64,000 nucleotides of DNA from Bacteroidales bacterium (GCA_016783885.1 JADHVR010000005.1:35098-99097); one strand, 5' to 3'; counted from the first letter of the stretch, positions 53,028 to 62,552 are shown. The notes: a model not told the origin generated them from the letters alone. Program-made: numbers and translations.

Positions 53028-54302
53028 TCAATACCCATATTTATTTTTCCAAAACTTTCTTAACCGTGCCCTGAGTTCATTTTCCCTGGAGTTATTTCCC
53101 GGATTATAAAATCTTGTACCTTTAATTTTATCCGGCAAAAACTCAAGATTTGCAAAATTGTCCTTAAAATCATGTGCATATTTATATCCCTTTCCATATC
53201 CTATTTCCTTCATTAAATTAGTCGGAGCGTTTCTGATATGCAGAGGAACAGATAAATCACCGGCTTTGTTCACCATTTGCTGAGCATTTTGTATTGCCAT
53301 GTACGATGCATTGCTTTTAGGAGATGAAGCGAGGTAAATAGCCGTTTGAGATAATATGATCCGGCATTCGGGATACCCGATCATATTTACGGCATCAAAA
53401 CAGCTTTGTGCCAGCACCAATGCTGTTGGATTGGCATTACCAATATCTTCAGAAGCGAGAATAACCATCCTGCGTGCAATGAATTTGGGGTCTTCGCCAG
53501 CCTCCACCATACGTGCAAGCCAGTACACTGCTGCATTCGGGTCGCTGCCTCTCATGGATTTAATAAAAGCGGAAATAATGTCGTAGTGCATTTCGCCGGA
53601 TTTATCATATATGGCAAGGTTTTTTTGAATAACCTTCTGAACCTTTTCATTGGTAACAGTAATCTCTTTATTTATATTGATCTCAGCATTAACAACCAGT
53701 TCAAGGGCATTTAGTAATTTTCTTGCATCGCCGCCCGAAATTCTTAACAAGGCTTCGTCTTCTTTAATGATGATCTTTATGGCTTTATCAGTCTCAAGTT
53801 TTATTTTGCCTCTTTTGAGCAATTCGAGCAGATGTTCTTTCTCTAAGTCCTTCAAAATATAAACCTGACAGCGCGATAGGAGAGGGGAGATCACTTCAAA
53901 TGAAGGATTTTCAGTAGTAGCGCCGATAAGAGTAATAATTCCTTTCTCAACTGCTCCGAGGAGTGAATCCTGCTGTGATTTGTTGAACCGGTGAATCTCA
54001 TCAATAAAAAGAATTGCACCTCCGGCGCTTTCCTTCGCATTTGCTATCACCTTTCTCACATCTTTCACTCCTGAACTCACAGCGCTTAAAGTAACAAAAG
54101 GGCGGCTTAATTGTTGAGAAATTATAAAAGCCAGTGTTGTTTTCCCAACACCCGGAGGTCCCCAAAAAATCATGGAAGGTATATTGCCCGATTCAATTGC
54201 CTGTCTTAAAATTGCATTTTTGCCTGCAATGTGTTCCTGCCCGATGTATTCATCAAGTGTTTTCGGACGAAGCAGTTCAGCTAATGGGATGTTTTGTGTC
54301 AT
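53028..54302 (-). CDS. rarA: Replication-associated recombination protein A (RarA/MgsA)
   Basis: 424 residues. PLAELLRPKTLDEYIGQEH opens the protein. Walker A is FWGPPGVGKTTLAF (Lys near 54); Walker B is LFIDEIHRFNKSQQD; sensor 1 is LIGATTENPSFEV. The C-terminal tetramerisation part has SMRGSDPNAAVYWLARMVEA and ASEDIGNANP. A clamp-loader-like ATPase acting at stalled forks with SSB. Complete and typical. Confidence 0.95.
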   Translation of the reverse strand: MTQNIPLAELLRPKTLDEYIGQEHIAGKNAILRQAIESGNIPSMIFWGPPGVGKTTLAFIISQQLSRPFVTLSAVSSGVKDVRKVIANAKESAGGAILFIDEIHRFNKSQQDSLLGAVEKGIITLIGATTENPSFEVISPLLSRCQVYILKDLEKEHLLELLKRGKIKLETDKAIKIIIKEDEALLRISGGDARKLLNALELVVNAEININKEITVTNEKVQKVIQKNLAIYDKSGEMHYDIISAFIKSMRGSDPNAAVYWLARMVEAGEDPKFIARRMVILASEDIGNANPTALVLAQSCFDAVNMIGYPECRIILSQTAIYLASSPKSNASYMAIQNAQQMVNKAGDLSVPLHIRNAPTNLMKEIGYGKGYKYAHDFKDNFANLEFLPDKIKGTRFYNPGNNSRENELRARLRKFWKNKYGY

Positions 54303-54330
54303 AAAAGTTTGTTCGATGTTTCAGGTTCCA

Positions 54331-54361
54331 CCCCGAATACCGATATTTATCGGTATCGGGG
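54331..54361. terminator. Palindromic hairpin upstream of rarA
   Basis: CCCCGAATACCGATA and TATCGGTATCGGGG pair with a single bulged A around a 2-nt loop. It lies between two leftward genes (54422-54925 and rarA). It may terminate the upstream transcript or be a mobile palindrome of the same kind as 29570-29589. Confidence 0.5.
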
Positions 54362-54421
54362 CAAAATTCAATTGAATTCAGGGGAGACTAAAGTAATACT
54401 TTTCCTTTAACGAAATTAAAT

Positions 54422-54925
54422 TTAAATCCTGGCTGATTTGGTTTTTTCTTTCTTTTCTTCAGGAGGTATATATTTGTTGGGCTTCGCCTCCGGAATTGAA
54501 TCCTTTTTATCATAAGGTGTGCGAAAATATTTATCTATCAGTTTCTGATGTTCTTCTATGTAATCATTGTAACGTTTCCTGAAATTTTCTTGTTGTTCGC
54601 TGAATTGCTCCATGAATTCTTCATCCCAGAAATGGTGAAATTTTTGATTAAGGTTTCTGAATAATGAATCCAGTTTAGCATCAGGAAAATCCCTGCCAGA
54701 CCAATACCAGGAATAAGTGGAATCATACCGTGTTAAATTGCTTTCTTCGTCAAATTGCTTTTTAATATCAATATGGACTTTCGGATTGTTAGTATCCGGT
54801 TCATCTTCCTGAGCCAAAACAGGGTTTATCAAAATAAAGATGCTTAATAGCGACAGTAAAGCAGCATAGCTGTAAACTATCCTTTTTGTGAAGCTCATGT
54901 TGAGCGGATGTTTTAAAGATTTCAT
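54422..54925 (-). CDS. Exported hypothetical protein with acidic/charged helical C terminus
   Basis: 167 residues; a second in-frame ATG at 54898 is possible. Signal peptide YAALLSLLSIFILINPVLAQ. The mature part has DSTYSWYWSGRDFPDAKLDS then LFRNLNQKFHHFWDEEFMEQF, and a long charged helix, ending in Lys/Pro-rich sequence. No family recognised. Possibly a periplasmic coiled-coil protein. Confidence 0.6.
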   Translation of the reverse strand: MKSLKHPLNMSFTKRIVYSYAALLSLLSIFILINPVLAQEDEPDTNNPKVHIDIKKQFDEESNLTRYDSTYSWYWSGRDFPDAKLDSLFRNLNQKFHHFWDEEFMEQFSEQQENFRKRYNDYIEEHQKLIDKYFRTPYDKKDSIPEAKPNKYIPPEEKKEKTKSARI

Positions 54926-55016
54926 AGCTGATAAATATTTTAATATTCTGACAATAAAATTAGTAATTTATTAAGTTACAGTAGAATGATTTAAGAATTC
55001 TTAACAAAAATTAACA

Positions 55017-56174
55017 TCATTTGCTTTTCAACATCAAAACAAAAGGTATAGCTCCGACTGCCAGGAACGCAGAAAGTTTATAAGTGTTTTCCAAACCTAT
55101 CCAGTCGCCAAGCAATCCGGCGAATACTACAGATAATGAGGCGGTAATAAAGCTGATTGTCATAAAAATGCTGTTGATAAATACAGGTTTTTCTTTACCG
55201 ATATCCTGAACAAGGGCAAGCAATACTGGTCCGGGAGCGAAAATAAAAAATCCTAATAAAATTAAAAACGGAAAACTTAACAAACCTTTCGAAGATATGA
55301 ACAGATACATCAGAAACGGAGTTACAATGGCTATGATAAGCAGTGATGTCTTTCTGCCGATTTTATCTGAAACAGTTCCTGAAACTAAAGTTCCTATGGC
55401 ACCGGCTAACTGAAATATGGAAAGGGCGGAATTGGCAAACCACAAGGTCTCACCCTTTTCAGTGAAATAATAAGTCGGGAGAAAAGCAGATAACCCTGAT
55501 TTCATTATCGCCCTGAAGAATGTTATTCCAATTAATATGAGAAAGAAGGGGAGATATTTTTTAAATGTTTTCCAAAATCCTGTTTGTTTTGCATTTTTCT
55601 GAAAGTCCGAAGATATCTTGATCTTTCTTAATCTTAAATAAAGAATAAATGATGCAACCAAACCAAAAGGAATTAACTTCCATGTGCCTTGAAGCCCCCA
55701 TAACGAAACTGCACCGGTGATAACTAACGGACCAATGGTTCTTGCCATTTCCCCTCCGAACATGTAGAAGCTCATTCCTTTGCCTGTTCTGTCGCCTGAA
55801 ATTTTTTTCACCATAACAGGTGCAGGGACATGAAAAAGCGCTCCGCTGATTCCACTTACAAAAAGCAGGATAGAAACAATTGTGAAAGTAGGAGCAACGC
55901 CCAGCAAACTCATTGTTACAGCCGTTATTGCCGGAGTAACAATGATAAAATACCTGGCAGCAGTTTTTTCGGCAATAATCCCGATAAGCGGATTCAGTAG
56001 CCAGGGTATTCGTTGAAACAAATCCCATAAGGCTGCTACGGAAAGTGAAATTCCAAATTTTTCAATTAAAAGCGGGCGAAGCGGTGCGAGGAAAGATGAA
56101 TAAATATCGTGAAGATTATGAGAGAGGGAGATAAGGATTAAATTGCTTGTCTGGAATTTTTTTGAAGATGTCAT
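55017..56174 (-). CDS. MFS transporter, fosmidomycin-resistance (Fsr)-like
   Basis: 385 residues, about 12 transmembrane helices. LSHNLHDIYSSFLAPLRPLL at the N terminus and GTVSDKIGRKTSLLIIAIV in the central loop are typical of the FSR branch of MFS exporters. VSGISGALFHVPAPVMVKKI followed by GDRTGKGMSFYMFGGE matches this branch. Substrate unknown; family members export fosmidomycin or sugars. Complete. Confidence 0.85.
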   Translation of the reverse strand: MTSSKKFQTSNLILISLSHNLHDIYSSFLAPLRPLLIEKFGISLSVAALWDLFQRIPWLLNPLIGIIAEKTAARYFIIVTPAITAVTMSLLGVAPTFTIVSILLFVSGISGALFHVPAPVMVKKISGDRTGKGMSFYMFGGEMARTIGPLVITGAVSLWGLQGTWKLIPFGLVASFILYLRLRKIKISSDFQKNAKQTGFWKTFKKYLPFFLILIGITFFRAIMKSGLSAFLPTYYFTEKGETLWFANSALSIFQLAGAIGTLVSGTVSDKIGRKTSLLIIAIVTPFLMYLFISSKGLLSFPFLILLGFFIFAPGPVLLALVQDIGKEKPVFINSIFMTISFITASLSVVFAGLLGDWIGLENTYKLSAFLAVGAIPFVLMLKSK

Positions 56175-56180
56175 TAATGC

Positions 56181-56254
56181 TGGTTACTGGTTTCTGGTTA
56201 CTGGTTTCTGGTTACTGGTTTTTGGTTAAATGTTATAAGTTATAAGTTTTTTTA
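56181..56254. repeat. Heptameric repeats, TGGTTAC and AGTTATA families
   Basis: TGGTTAC TGGTTTC TGGTTAC TGGTTTC TGGTTAC TGGTTTT TGGTTAA is seven 7-bp units with a 14-bp alternation. It is followed by TGTTATA AGTTATA AGTTTTT. Located between the MFS gene start and asnB stop; further AATTCTT AATTCTT units lie at about 56288. Confidence 0.8.
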
Positions 56255-56291
56255 TCCTAATTTGAAACTGTTACTGCTACTGGCACAATTC

Positions 56292-58274
56292 TTAATTCTT
56301 ATCACGTATTATTTTAATATTGGCAAGTTTGTTTTCTTTTGTTTCAATAGGATTATTTATTATAAAAAGATGATATAGTAGTTGTGTCGATAAAATTCCT
56401 GCAATAGCCATATTGTCCACCTCTGAAATATTCTTCCCGATTCTCGCTTTTTCAACAAGTTTGAGCACTTTCCCGGGGTCAAAAATACCAAAAGATTTTA
56501 TCTTGTGTTCTGACAGCAGATCATCAACATAATCCGGCGACCGTTCACCAAAGAAACTTGTAGAAATGGGTGCCCTGTATGCCTGCTTGCTTCTGTTTAA
56601 AATAGATTCAGGTATTTTACCTTTCATCATTTTTTTCAGAAGGTATTTCTCATTTAGTCCTTTCAGTTTAAAATCATCAGGTAAATTGGCACAGAATTCA
56701 ATTACCCTGTGATCCAGGAATGGGTATCTGCCTTCCACCGAATTAGCCATAGCCATTCTATCGCCCTGTGATGAAAGTAAATACCCCGACATAAAAATTG
56801 TTGTTTCTAAATATTGCGATTTAGCGAGATCATTCCATTTTGTAAATTCCGTATCCAGGATATTCTGGATTTTTTCCATAGGATCATAATCGCCGATATT
56901 TGATTTTATTTCATCCGAAAAGTAGTTTTTAATGCGTGAAGTATTATGCCAGCGAAGGATATGTGAATAAAGAGGATTATGTGTATCATTCAATTTATAA
57001 CCGAAGAATAACTTTAACATATTGCCGGTTGCATTTTTCATTACAGGCAGGTAGGGATAAAGTTTTTTTAAGAGCAAAGGTCTTATAGCTGACTGAGGTT
57101 CGCGTGCCCAGAATCTTCTGATCTTCGCTTCTTTGAAAATATTATATCCGGCTAACATTTCGTCAGCGCCTTCGCCTGTTATTACTACTTTGATGTTGTT
57201 TTCCCTGACTTTTCTTGAAAGCAGATACATTGGGGTGGGGGCAGTCCTTAATACAGGAAATTCGGTATGCCGGATGGTATTTACGAAATTTTCAGCAATT
57301 TCTTCTGATGTACAGGAATAAGCAATATGGTTTGTATTAAAATATTTCGATGCTTCTAACTGGTAATTGGTTTCATCAAATATTTTATCTATAAAACCGA
57401 TAGAAAATGTATTTAGAATTTCAGGTTTAATTTCATGGATAAAAGCTGTTGTAACACTCGAATCGATCCCGCCACTCAAATAAGCTGCTACCTGAACATC
57501 GGCTCTAAGCCTTATTTTTACGGCATCTTTAAAAAGGTCTCTGAATTCTTCTATAGCCTCGGAAAGGATAGCTGTACTTTTTGTGCTGTAAACCGGGAAC
57601 TTTAGGTTCCAGTATTTCTTAATCTGAATTCTTTCAGAATCCACAGTCATATAATGCCCGGGAGGTAATTCAAATATATTTTCAAACGGAGTATCAGGAG
57701 TAAGTGTAGTCCAGAATGTAAAAATTTGTGCAAGCCCTTGCGGAAAGATCGTTCTTTTTACTTTAGGATTTTCAAAAAGACCCTTAATTTCAGAACAAAA
57801 TGAAAAGCTGCCATTATTAACAGAATAAAATAGTGGTCTGATCCCAACTCTGTCGCGTGCCAAAAACAGCTCTTGTTTTTTCTTATCCCATATAGCAAAG
57901 GCAAACTGCCCGTTGAATTTTTCCAGGCATTTTACGCCATATTGGGCATAAGCCTGCACCACAACCTCTGTATCACTTGTGGTTTTGAAAGTGCAACCTT
58001 CTTTTTCAAGGTCTTTTCTTAGTTCAATGTAATTGAATATCTCCCCGTTATATACTATCCAATATTTCCCCGAATTATCTGAAATGGGCTGCTTTCCTGA
58101 AGTGAGATCAATAATACTCAAACGTACATTGCCCATTCCAATATTTCTTCCTGTATATATTCCGCTTTCATCAGGGCCCCTGTACCTGATTACGGAAAGC
58201 ATCTTTTTAAGATTTTCTTCCGGGATGGATTTATCCGGATAGGCATAATTATATATCCCGGCAATACCACACAT
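56292..58274 (-). CDS. asnB: Asparagine synthetase (glutamine-hydrolysing)-type amidotransferase
   Basis: 660 residues. N-terminal class II glutaminase beginning MCGIAGIYN, so Cys2 is the nucleophile, with SIIDLTSGKQPISD and VYNGEIFNY. The synthetase half has the pyrophosphatase loop YLSGGIDSSVTTAF (about 266-279) and VITGEGADEMLAGY near residue 365. Longer than E. coli AsnB (about 550 residues) and more like AsnB-type enzymes of surface-polysaccharide and exosortase loci. Stop and start spacing (10 bp) joins it to the acyl carrier protein gene, which suggests it amidates, or uses nitrogen for, a carrier-bound or glycan substrate rather than only making asparagine. Alternative: ordinary asparagine synthetase. 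Confidence 0.85.
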   Translation of the reverse strand: MCGIAGIYNYAYPDKSIPEENLKKMLSVIRYRGPDESGIYTGRNIGMGNVRLSIIDLTSGKQPISDNSGKYWIVYNGEIFNYIELRKDLEKEGCTFKTTSDTEVVVQAYAQYGVKCLEKFNGQFAFAIWDKKKQELFLARDRVGIRPLFYSVNNGSFSFCSEIKGLFENPKVKRTIFPQGLAQIFTFWTTLTPDTPFENIFELPPGHYMTVDSERIQIKKYWNLKFPVYSTKSTAILSEAIEEFRDLFKDAVKIRLRADVQVAAYLSGGIDSSVTTAFIHEIKPEILNTFSIGFIDKIFDETNYQLEASKYFNTNHIAYSCTSEEIAENFVNTIRHTEFPVLRTAPTPMYLLSRKVRENNIKVVITGEGADEMLAGYNIFKEAKIRRFWAREPQSAIRPLLLKKLYPYLPVMKNATGNMLKLFFGYKLNDTHNPLYSHILRWHNTSRIKNYFSDEIKSNIGDYDPMEKIQNILDTEFTKWNDLAKSQYLETTIFMSGYLLSSQGDRMAMANSVEGRYPFLDHRVIEFCANLPDDFKLKGLNEKYLLKKMMKGKIPESILNRSKQAYRAPISTSFFGERSPDYVDDLLSEHKIKSFGIFDPGKVLKLVEKARIGKNISEVDNMAIAGILSTQLLYHLFIINNPIETKENKLANIKIIRDKN

Positions 58275-58284
58275 ATAACCGAGT

Positions 58285-58536
58285 TTAATTTAATTTTTTA
58301 ATGATAAAGTTGGCAATAGCATTTACCGATTCAAAATTTTCTTCCAATAATTCCGAATCTTCTGCTTTAATATCAAAGTTATCTTCTATGAAATTTATCA
58401 AGGATAAGAAACCCATTGAATCGAAAATACCATCTATGAATATTTTAGTATCGTGTTTTACTTTTTCTTCAGGAACGTACGATGTTTCAATAATAAATTT
58501 CCTGACTTGTTCTTTTACTTCTATTGTGTCAATCAT
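58285..58536 (-). CDS. Acyl/aminoacyl carrier protein
   Basis: 83 residues. The phosphopantetheine site is FDSMGFLSLINFIEDNF with Ser40. The region DTKIFIDGIFDSMG resembles DltC (D-alanyl carrier protein: ...SGLLDSMG...) more than the fatty-acid ACP signature DSLDTVEL. The acidic second half matches a four-helix carrier. Located between an exported SGNH-like lipoprotein gene and asnB, with 25-bp and 10-bp gaps, in one leftward operon. Function in surface acylation is inferred from context. Confidence 0.85.
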   Translation of the reverse strand: MIDTIEVKEQVRKFIIETSYVPEEKVKHDTKIFIDGIFDSMGFLSLINFIEDNFDIKAEDSELLEENFESVNAIANFIIKKLN

Positions 58537-58561
58537 AAAGTTTTGTTAATAAATATAATCT

Positions 58562-59431
58562 TCATTTTTTAATTCCTGTTAACGATGTATTATTTCCATT
58601 TGTTTCAATTATGTCAACAATTCTTTGGCAGAATAATGGTGCAACGCGTCCTGAAAACTCAGCATTCGGATGCGAATCATTGGAATTACGTGCATATTCA
58701 TCTTTCAAAAATAAGCCTCCTTCTGTTTCCAACTCATAAAAATCCCATAAAAATATATTATCACCTTCCGTATCCCAATTATTTCTAACCCAATCAAAAA
58801 AATCTTTTGTACGAGTTGCCTGCTCAACATTTGTTTTTGATTCGACCAAAGCCGCGCCTGTCCAGACTAAGAATTTTGTTTTGGGAAATTGGAGCATTTT
58901 GTTTTTTAATGCTTCATATTGCAATTTATAATTCCCGATGCTTTTTCCCTCTGAATTAATATCGGGCTTTCCTGTATCTTCAGTCAACTTACTAACCGGA
59001 AAGCAATGTTTAAAGATAATAAAATCGTATTCTTTAGTTAGAATTTCCAGAGTTGGCTCTTCTTTGTAAGGTTCATTACCTGCATGTTTAACCCAGATAT
59101 TATAATAATCGTAAGGATAGTTCTTCCAGCCGTAAGGTTTGCCTTTTGGAAATGCCTGCTCTTTAATATAATAGTTTGTGCCATTTTTTTTATTATATTC
59201 AATAAACCATTCAGGGACAGCATTTATATCACTAAAAATATTTTTGATCTTTTCAATACCCTTTGTTTGTCCTTTCCATACATTCATCCCCGTACTATGA
59301 TGTAAAAAAATTATCTTATATGCGTCTTCATCCGGCATTTGTTCTTTTTGGTTATTGCATTGAATAAATAATAATGACAAAATAAGAAAATTTAAGGTAA
59401 TAATGGTCTTAATTATTATTTTTGTTTTCAT
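58562..59431 (-). CDS. SGNH/DltD-like exported lipoprotein
   Basis: 289 residues. Lipobox LLFIQC with Cys25. IIFLHHSTGMNVW (Ser46) near the start of the mature protein and DSHPN (Asp252, His254) near the C terminus supply a candidate Ser-Asp-His triad in the order seen in SGNH hydrolases and acyltransferases. DFIIFKHCFPVSKL and KFLVWTGAALVES are plausible central strands. Opposite to, and about 160 bp from, an MBOAT gene, and in an operon with a carrier protein and amidotransferase. Probably transfers or removes an acyl group at the cell envelope; this is inference. Confidence 0.65.
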   Translation of the reverse strand: MKTKIIIKTIITLNFLILSLLFIQCNNQKEQMPDEDAYKIIFLHHSTGMNVWKGQTKGIEKIKNIFSDINAVPEWFIEYNKKNGTNYYIKEQAFPKGKPYGWKNYPYDYYNIWVKHAGNEPYKEEPTLEILTKEYDFIIFKHCFPVSKLTEDTGKPDINSEGKSIGNYKLQYEALKNKMLQFPKTKFLVWTGAALVESKTNVEQATRTKDFFDWVRNNWDTEGDNIFLWDFYELETEGGLFLKDEYARNSNDSHPNAEFSGRVAPLFCQRIVDIIETNGNNTSLTGIKK

Positions 59432-59594
59432 TTTATATGGATATTATTTAAAGGTTTAATAAAAGTGAACAACAAAACACTGAAAATCAAAGCCAATAAA
59501 ACAGAATATAAAAGTAATACTAATTTTTTAAATAATTATTTAGATAGAAGTTATTACAATTTTACAGAGTAACAAACTTAATTAATTTAATTCA

Positions 59595-61034
59595 ATGTTA
59601 TTCAATTCATTTTATTATTTTTTATTTTTAAGTATTGTTTTTATCCTTTATTATGCAGTAAAAAGCAAATATAAATGGATTATTCTGTTTGCTGCAAGTT
59701 TATTTTTTATTACGTATATATCACCAAACATACTATATTTTACCCTATTATTTACAATACTGAATTATTTTTTGGGAATTGCCCTTGAATGCATTAAAAA
59801 TAAAAAACTGAGAAAAAAAATATTTTGGTTGGGAATTGTATTAGATGTTGGCATTCTCGCCTTTTATAAATACATTAATTTCCTTTTTGAAAACCTGAAC
59901 ATTATACTCTCGATCTTTCCAAACAAACCATCTATTCCGTATTTGTCGGTGATTATTCCTGTGGGTATTTCGTATTATACATTTCAGGCATTAGGGTATT
60001 TGATCAGGATTAACCGGGGAGCCGAAAAGGCAGAACGAAATTTTGGGATATTTGCCACTTTCCTGACATTCTTTCCAAAGTTTTTATCAGGACCGGTTGA
60101 AAGAGCAAACCATTTTTTCCCGCAAATAAATTCCTCCGTCAGTTTTAATAAAGCTAATGTCTCGGCAGGATTAAGGTTGTTATTGTGGGGAATGTTTAAA
60201 AAAGTTGTAATTGCCAACAATTTGGTTGCGCCTGTAATGTTAGTTTACAATGATATTCATCAATATTCAGGAATTCCTCTTTTAACCATTATGGTTATTC
60301 AAACTATCCATATATATTGCGATTTTTCGGGATATACCGATATGGCATTAGGCTCTGCTAAAATATTAGGGATTGATCTGATTGATAATTTCAACAGACC
60401 TTTTTTAGCAAAAAACGTATCAGAATTCTGGAGAAGATGGCATATCTCTTTATCATCGTGGTGCAACGATTTTATTTTTACTCCATTTATTGTTAAGTAC
60501 AGGAAGATGGGTAATAAAGCCGCAATTTATGGCATTTTTGTTACGTTTTTTGTAATCGGGATATGGCATGGTGCAAACTGGACTTATGCAGTACTTGGAA
60601 TATTACAGGGGATTGCTATTTGCTATGAGTTTTTTACAAAAAGAACCAGGTTAAGAATTGCAAGTAAATTACCTTCAAAGTTAGTTGTTTCATTAAGCAG
60701 GATATTTACTTTTATCTTTTTTTGCTTTTCGATGATATTTTTTAATGCCCATTCAATAAAGGATGCGTGGTACTTTATTACTCATTTATTTTCGAATATT
60801 GAATTAAAGTTATTAGGTCACGAATTCATTTTTCATAAAACCGATTTTTTGATTGCGATAACATTATTTGTAGTTATATTTATTATAGAAATATATAATG
60901 AAAAAGGTGTTGATATGCTCCGGCAGTTTTTAAGTAAGCCAAGATGGATACGATGGATAGGTTATTATATTTTGATTATTTTAATTTATTATTACAGCGG
61001 AGGACAGGATACTTTTGTGTACCTGCAATTTTAA
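59595..61034 (+). CDS. MBOAT-family membrane O-acyltransferase (AlgI/DltB-like)
   Basis: 479 residues with about 10-12 transmembrane helices. SEFWRRWHISLSSW carries His283 and VIGIWHGANWTYAVLG carries His325, the conserved and presumed catalytic histidine of MBOATs. Length matches AlgI (about 470-520). AlgI and DltB move acyl groups across the membrane to alginate or teichoic acid. Starts 163 bp from the divergent SGNH-like gene. AsnB, carrier protein and SGNH-like lipoprotein on the other side make a surface-acylation cluster likely. Confidence 0.9.
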   Translation: MLFNSFYYFLFLSIVFILYYAVKSKYKWIILFAASLFFITYISPNILYFTLLFTILNYFLGIALECIKNKKLRKKIFWLGIVLDVGILAFYKYINFLFENLNIILSIFPNKPSIPYLSVIIPVGISYYTFQALGYLIRINRGAEKAERNFGIFATFLTFFPKFLSGPVERANHFFPQINSSVSFNKANVSAGLRLLLWGMFKKVVIANNLVAPVMLVYNDIHQYSGIPLLTIMVIQTIHIYCDFSGYTDMALGSAKILGIDLIDNFNRPFLAKNVSEFWRRWHISLSSWCNDFIFTPFIVKYRKMGNKAAIYGIFVTFFVIGIWHGANWTYAVLGILQGIAICYEFFTKRTRLRIASKLPSKLVVSLSRIFTFIFFCFSMIFFNAHSIKDAWYFITHLFSNIELKLLGHEFIFHKTDFLIAITLFVVIFIIEIYNEKGVDMLRQFLSKPRWIRWIGYYILIILIYYYSGGQDTFVYLQF

Positions 61035-61156
61035 TTACTTTTAATTTTTTCATGTTATCTACACAAAACAATCAACTCACAGATATCAGCCCGCTGAAAA
61101 TGTAAATAGAAAAATAAAGGTAACACTGGTTACTTTTGTTAGCAATAGGCTTTCTC

Positions 61157-61588
61157 TTAATTGTCAATACGCAAGAAGTTGCCATCCATTTTAAATTCTA
61201 ACTCAAGTCCATTATCCAACTGAATTTGTTGATTTCTGTCATCTAATTCCCATTCTGTAATAAAATTATCAGAATAGTTATTGTTAACATAATTCAGTAA
61301 TTTTTGAGGAATCACAGAGTCTGGCAGTTTGTTTTTCCCCTCAATTTTAATAATTTCACTTTTCCTGTTGAACTCTAACTCTGTCAAGTTATCAAGCGTG
61401 ATTTCATAGCTCAAAGTAAGTCCCTCTTTATCCTTAACTGATTGCAAAATTGCTTGGTCAGGAAAATGAGTATCAACGTACGATTTAATTTCGCTTGGCA
61501 AGTCTTTTTTCGAAATAATTGTTTCTTGCGAACAACTAATTAATGAGAAAATCCCAATAACGCAAAATAAGATGAATGTTTTTTTCAT
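61157..61588 (-). CDS. PepSY-like (DUF2874-type) lipoprotein
   Basis: 143 residues. Lipobox SLISC with Cys19. Two copies of a short PepSY-like motif: LPSEIKSYVDTHFPDQAIL and IPQKLLNYVNNNYSDNFITE, each followed by YEITLDNLTELEFNRKSEI or IQLDNGLELEFKMDGNF. Such proteins are common in Bacteroidota; periplasmic, suspected protease-inhibitor-like, but function unproven. Confidence 0.85.
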   Translation of the reverse strand: MKKTFILFCVIGIFSLISCSQETIISKKDLPSEIKSYVDTHFPDQAILQSVKDKEGLTLSYEITLDNLTELEFNRKSEIIKIEGKNKLPDSVIPQKLLNYVNNNYSDNFITEWELDDRNQQIQLDNGLELEFKMDGNFLRIDN

Positions 61589-61618
61589 TTATAAAAATAT
61601 TAGTGTTTAAGTAAAATT

Positions 61619-61626
61619 CAAAAATA
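61619..61626 (-). promoter_or_regulatory. -7 promoter element (TATTTTTG on the minus strand)
   Basis: CAAAAATA on the plus strand, 30 bp upstream of the PepSY-like start. Adjacent sequence AAAAAGT TAGAATA TTAGAAA has a weak 7-bp period. Confidence 0.4.
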
Positions 61627-61848
61627 GGTAAAAAAGTTAGAATATTAGAAAAAAACTGAAATTAATGTTGCAGATGGGTATTTCACCCGCCTGCCACCAA
61701 TAAGCTAATACAAAGGCGGGCAGGAATCCTATAATTATTTTCATCGGGATTATCCTTCCTGCTTATATGACGCACAAAACCCGATGAGCAAGGTGAATAA
61801 TACCCTGGCTGTCGCAAACAAGAACCTTTTTATATGAATAATATGCCG

Positions 61849-62520
61849 TTAATCTCCGAAAGCAAAGATCAATCCTCCGGTAAAGTCGCCCTGTAAAATG
61901 GCGGAGCCGGCATTAAGGCTGATACCGGAACTTGCCCCGCCTGATCCCCATCCGGCATATATTCCAACTCCTCCCCAGTATATAGGCATTAATAACCTTC
62001 CCTGAAGCCTGATCCCAATGTGGTCGGAAAGCCAAATTTTAACTCCACCACCAAGGGTTATTGAGAATCTCCAGTCATCCGCAATTTTATTGTCTTTGGG
62101 ACTTGAATATGTTGTCCCAAGTGTAAATAAACCAAAGGGTCTGATGTTATCCTTCCCCATTTCCCGTATCGCTCCAACCTGGAAATAATTAATACTAAGA
62201 TCAAATGATCCTCTTAAATCATCATATCCGTAAAATGGCTTGAATTCAGCGCTGGTTTGCATCTGGCTCCAAAACAACTCGAGTTTTGTATCCGGCGATA
62301 CTTCAATATCTAAAGTTAGACCATAATTTGCATTATCTTTTATTTTTAAATCACCTTCGTAAAACCTGAGCCTCCCGCCAAACATATAACCACCAAAAGG
62401 AGTTAATTCAAATTTTCCTCCCTGGGCTATCAAGACCGATGGATCAATAATTAAAAGAACCAATCCGATAATCCAAAATCTTCTGAAAATATTAACTGTT
62501 TTTTTTAATTTATTTTTCAT
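61849..62520 (-). CDS. Outer-membrane beta-barrel protein
   Basis: 223 residues. The N-terminal signal is long (ends PSVLIAQ, about residue 33). Mature part: FELTPFGGYMFGGRLRFYEG, alternating amphipathic strands, YGLTLDIEVSPDTKLELFWS and IRPFGLFTLGTTY, and an aromatic end GDFTGGLIFAFGD typical of small OmpA/OmpW-like barrels. Function unknown. Upstream of the PepSY-like gene in the same direction but 260 bp apart. Confidence 0.8.
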   Translation of the reverse strand: MKNKLKKTVNIFRRFWIIGLVLLIIDPSVLIAQGGKFELTPFGGYMFGGRLRFYEGDLKIKDNANYGLTLDIEVSPDTKLELFWSQMQTSAEFKPFYGYDDLRGSFDLSINYFQVGAIREMGKDNIRPFGLFTLGTTYSSPKDNKIADDWRFSITLGGGVKIWLSDHIGIRLQGRLLMPIYWGGVGIYAGWGSGGASSGISLNAGSAILQGDFTGGLIFAFGD

Positions 62521-62552
62521 GATATAAAATTTTATTATCTAATAACTTTTAC

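Noticed and set aside
56292..61034. A complete canonical dlt operon
   Set aside because: No DltA (AMP-forming ligase) is present, and the lipoprotein is only loosely DltD-like; it is reported as a Dlt-like cluster instead.
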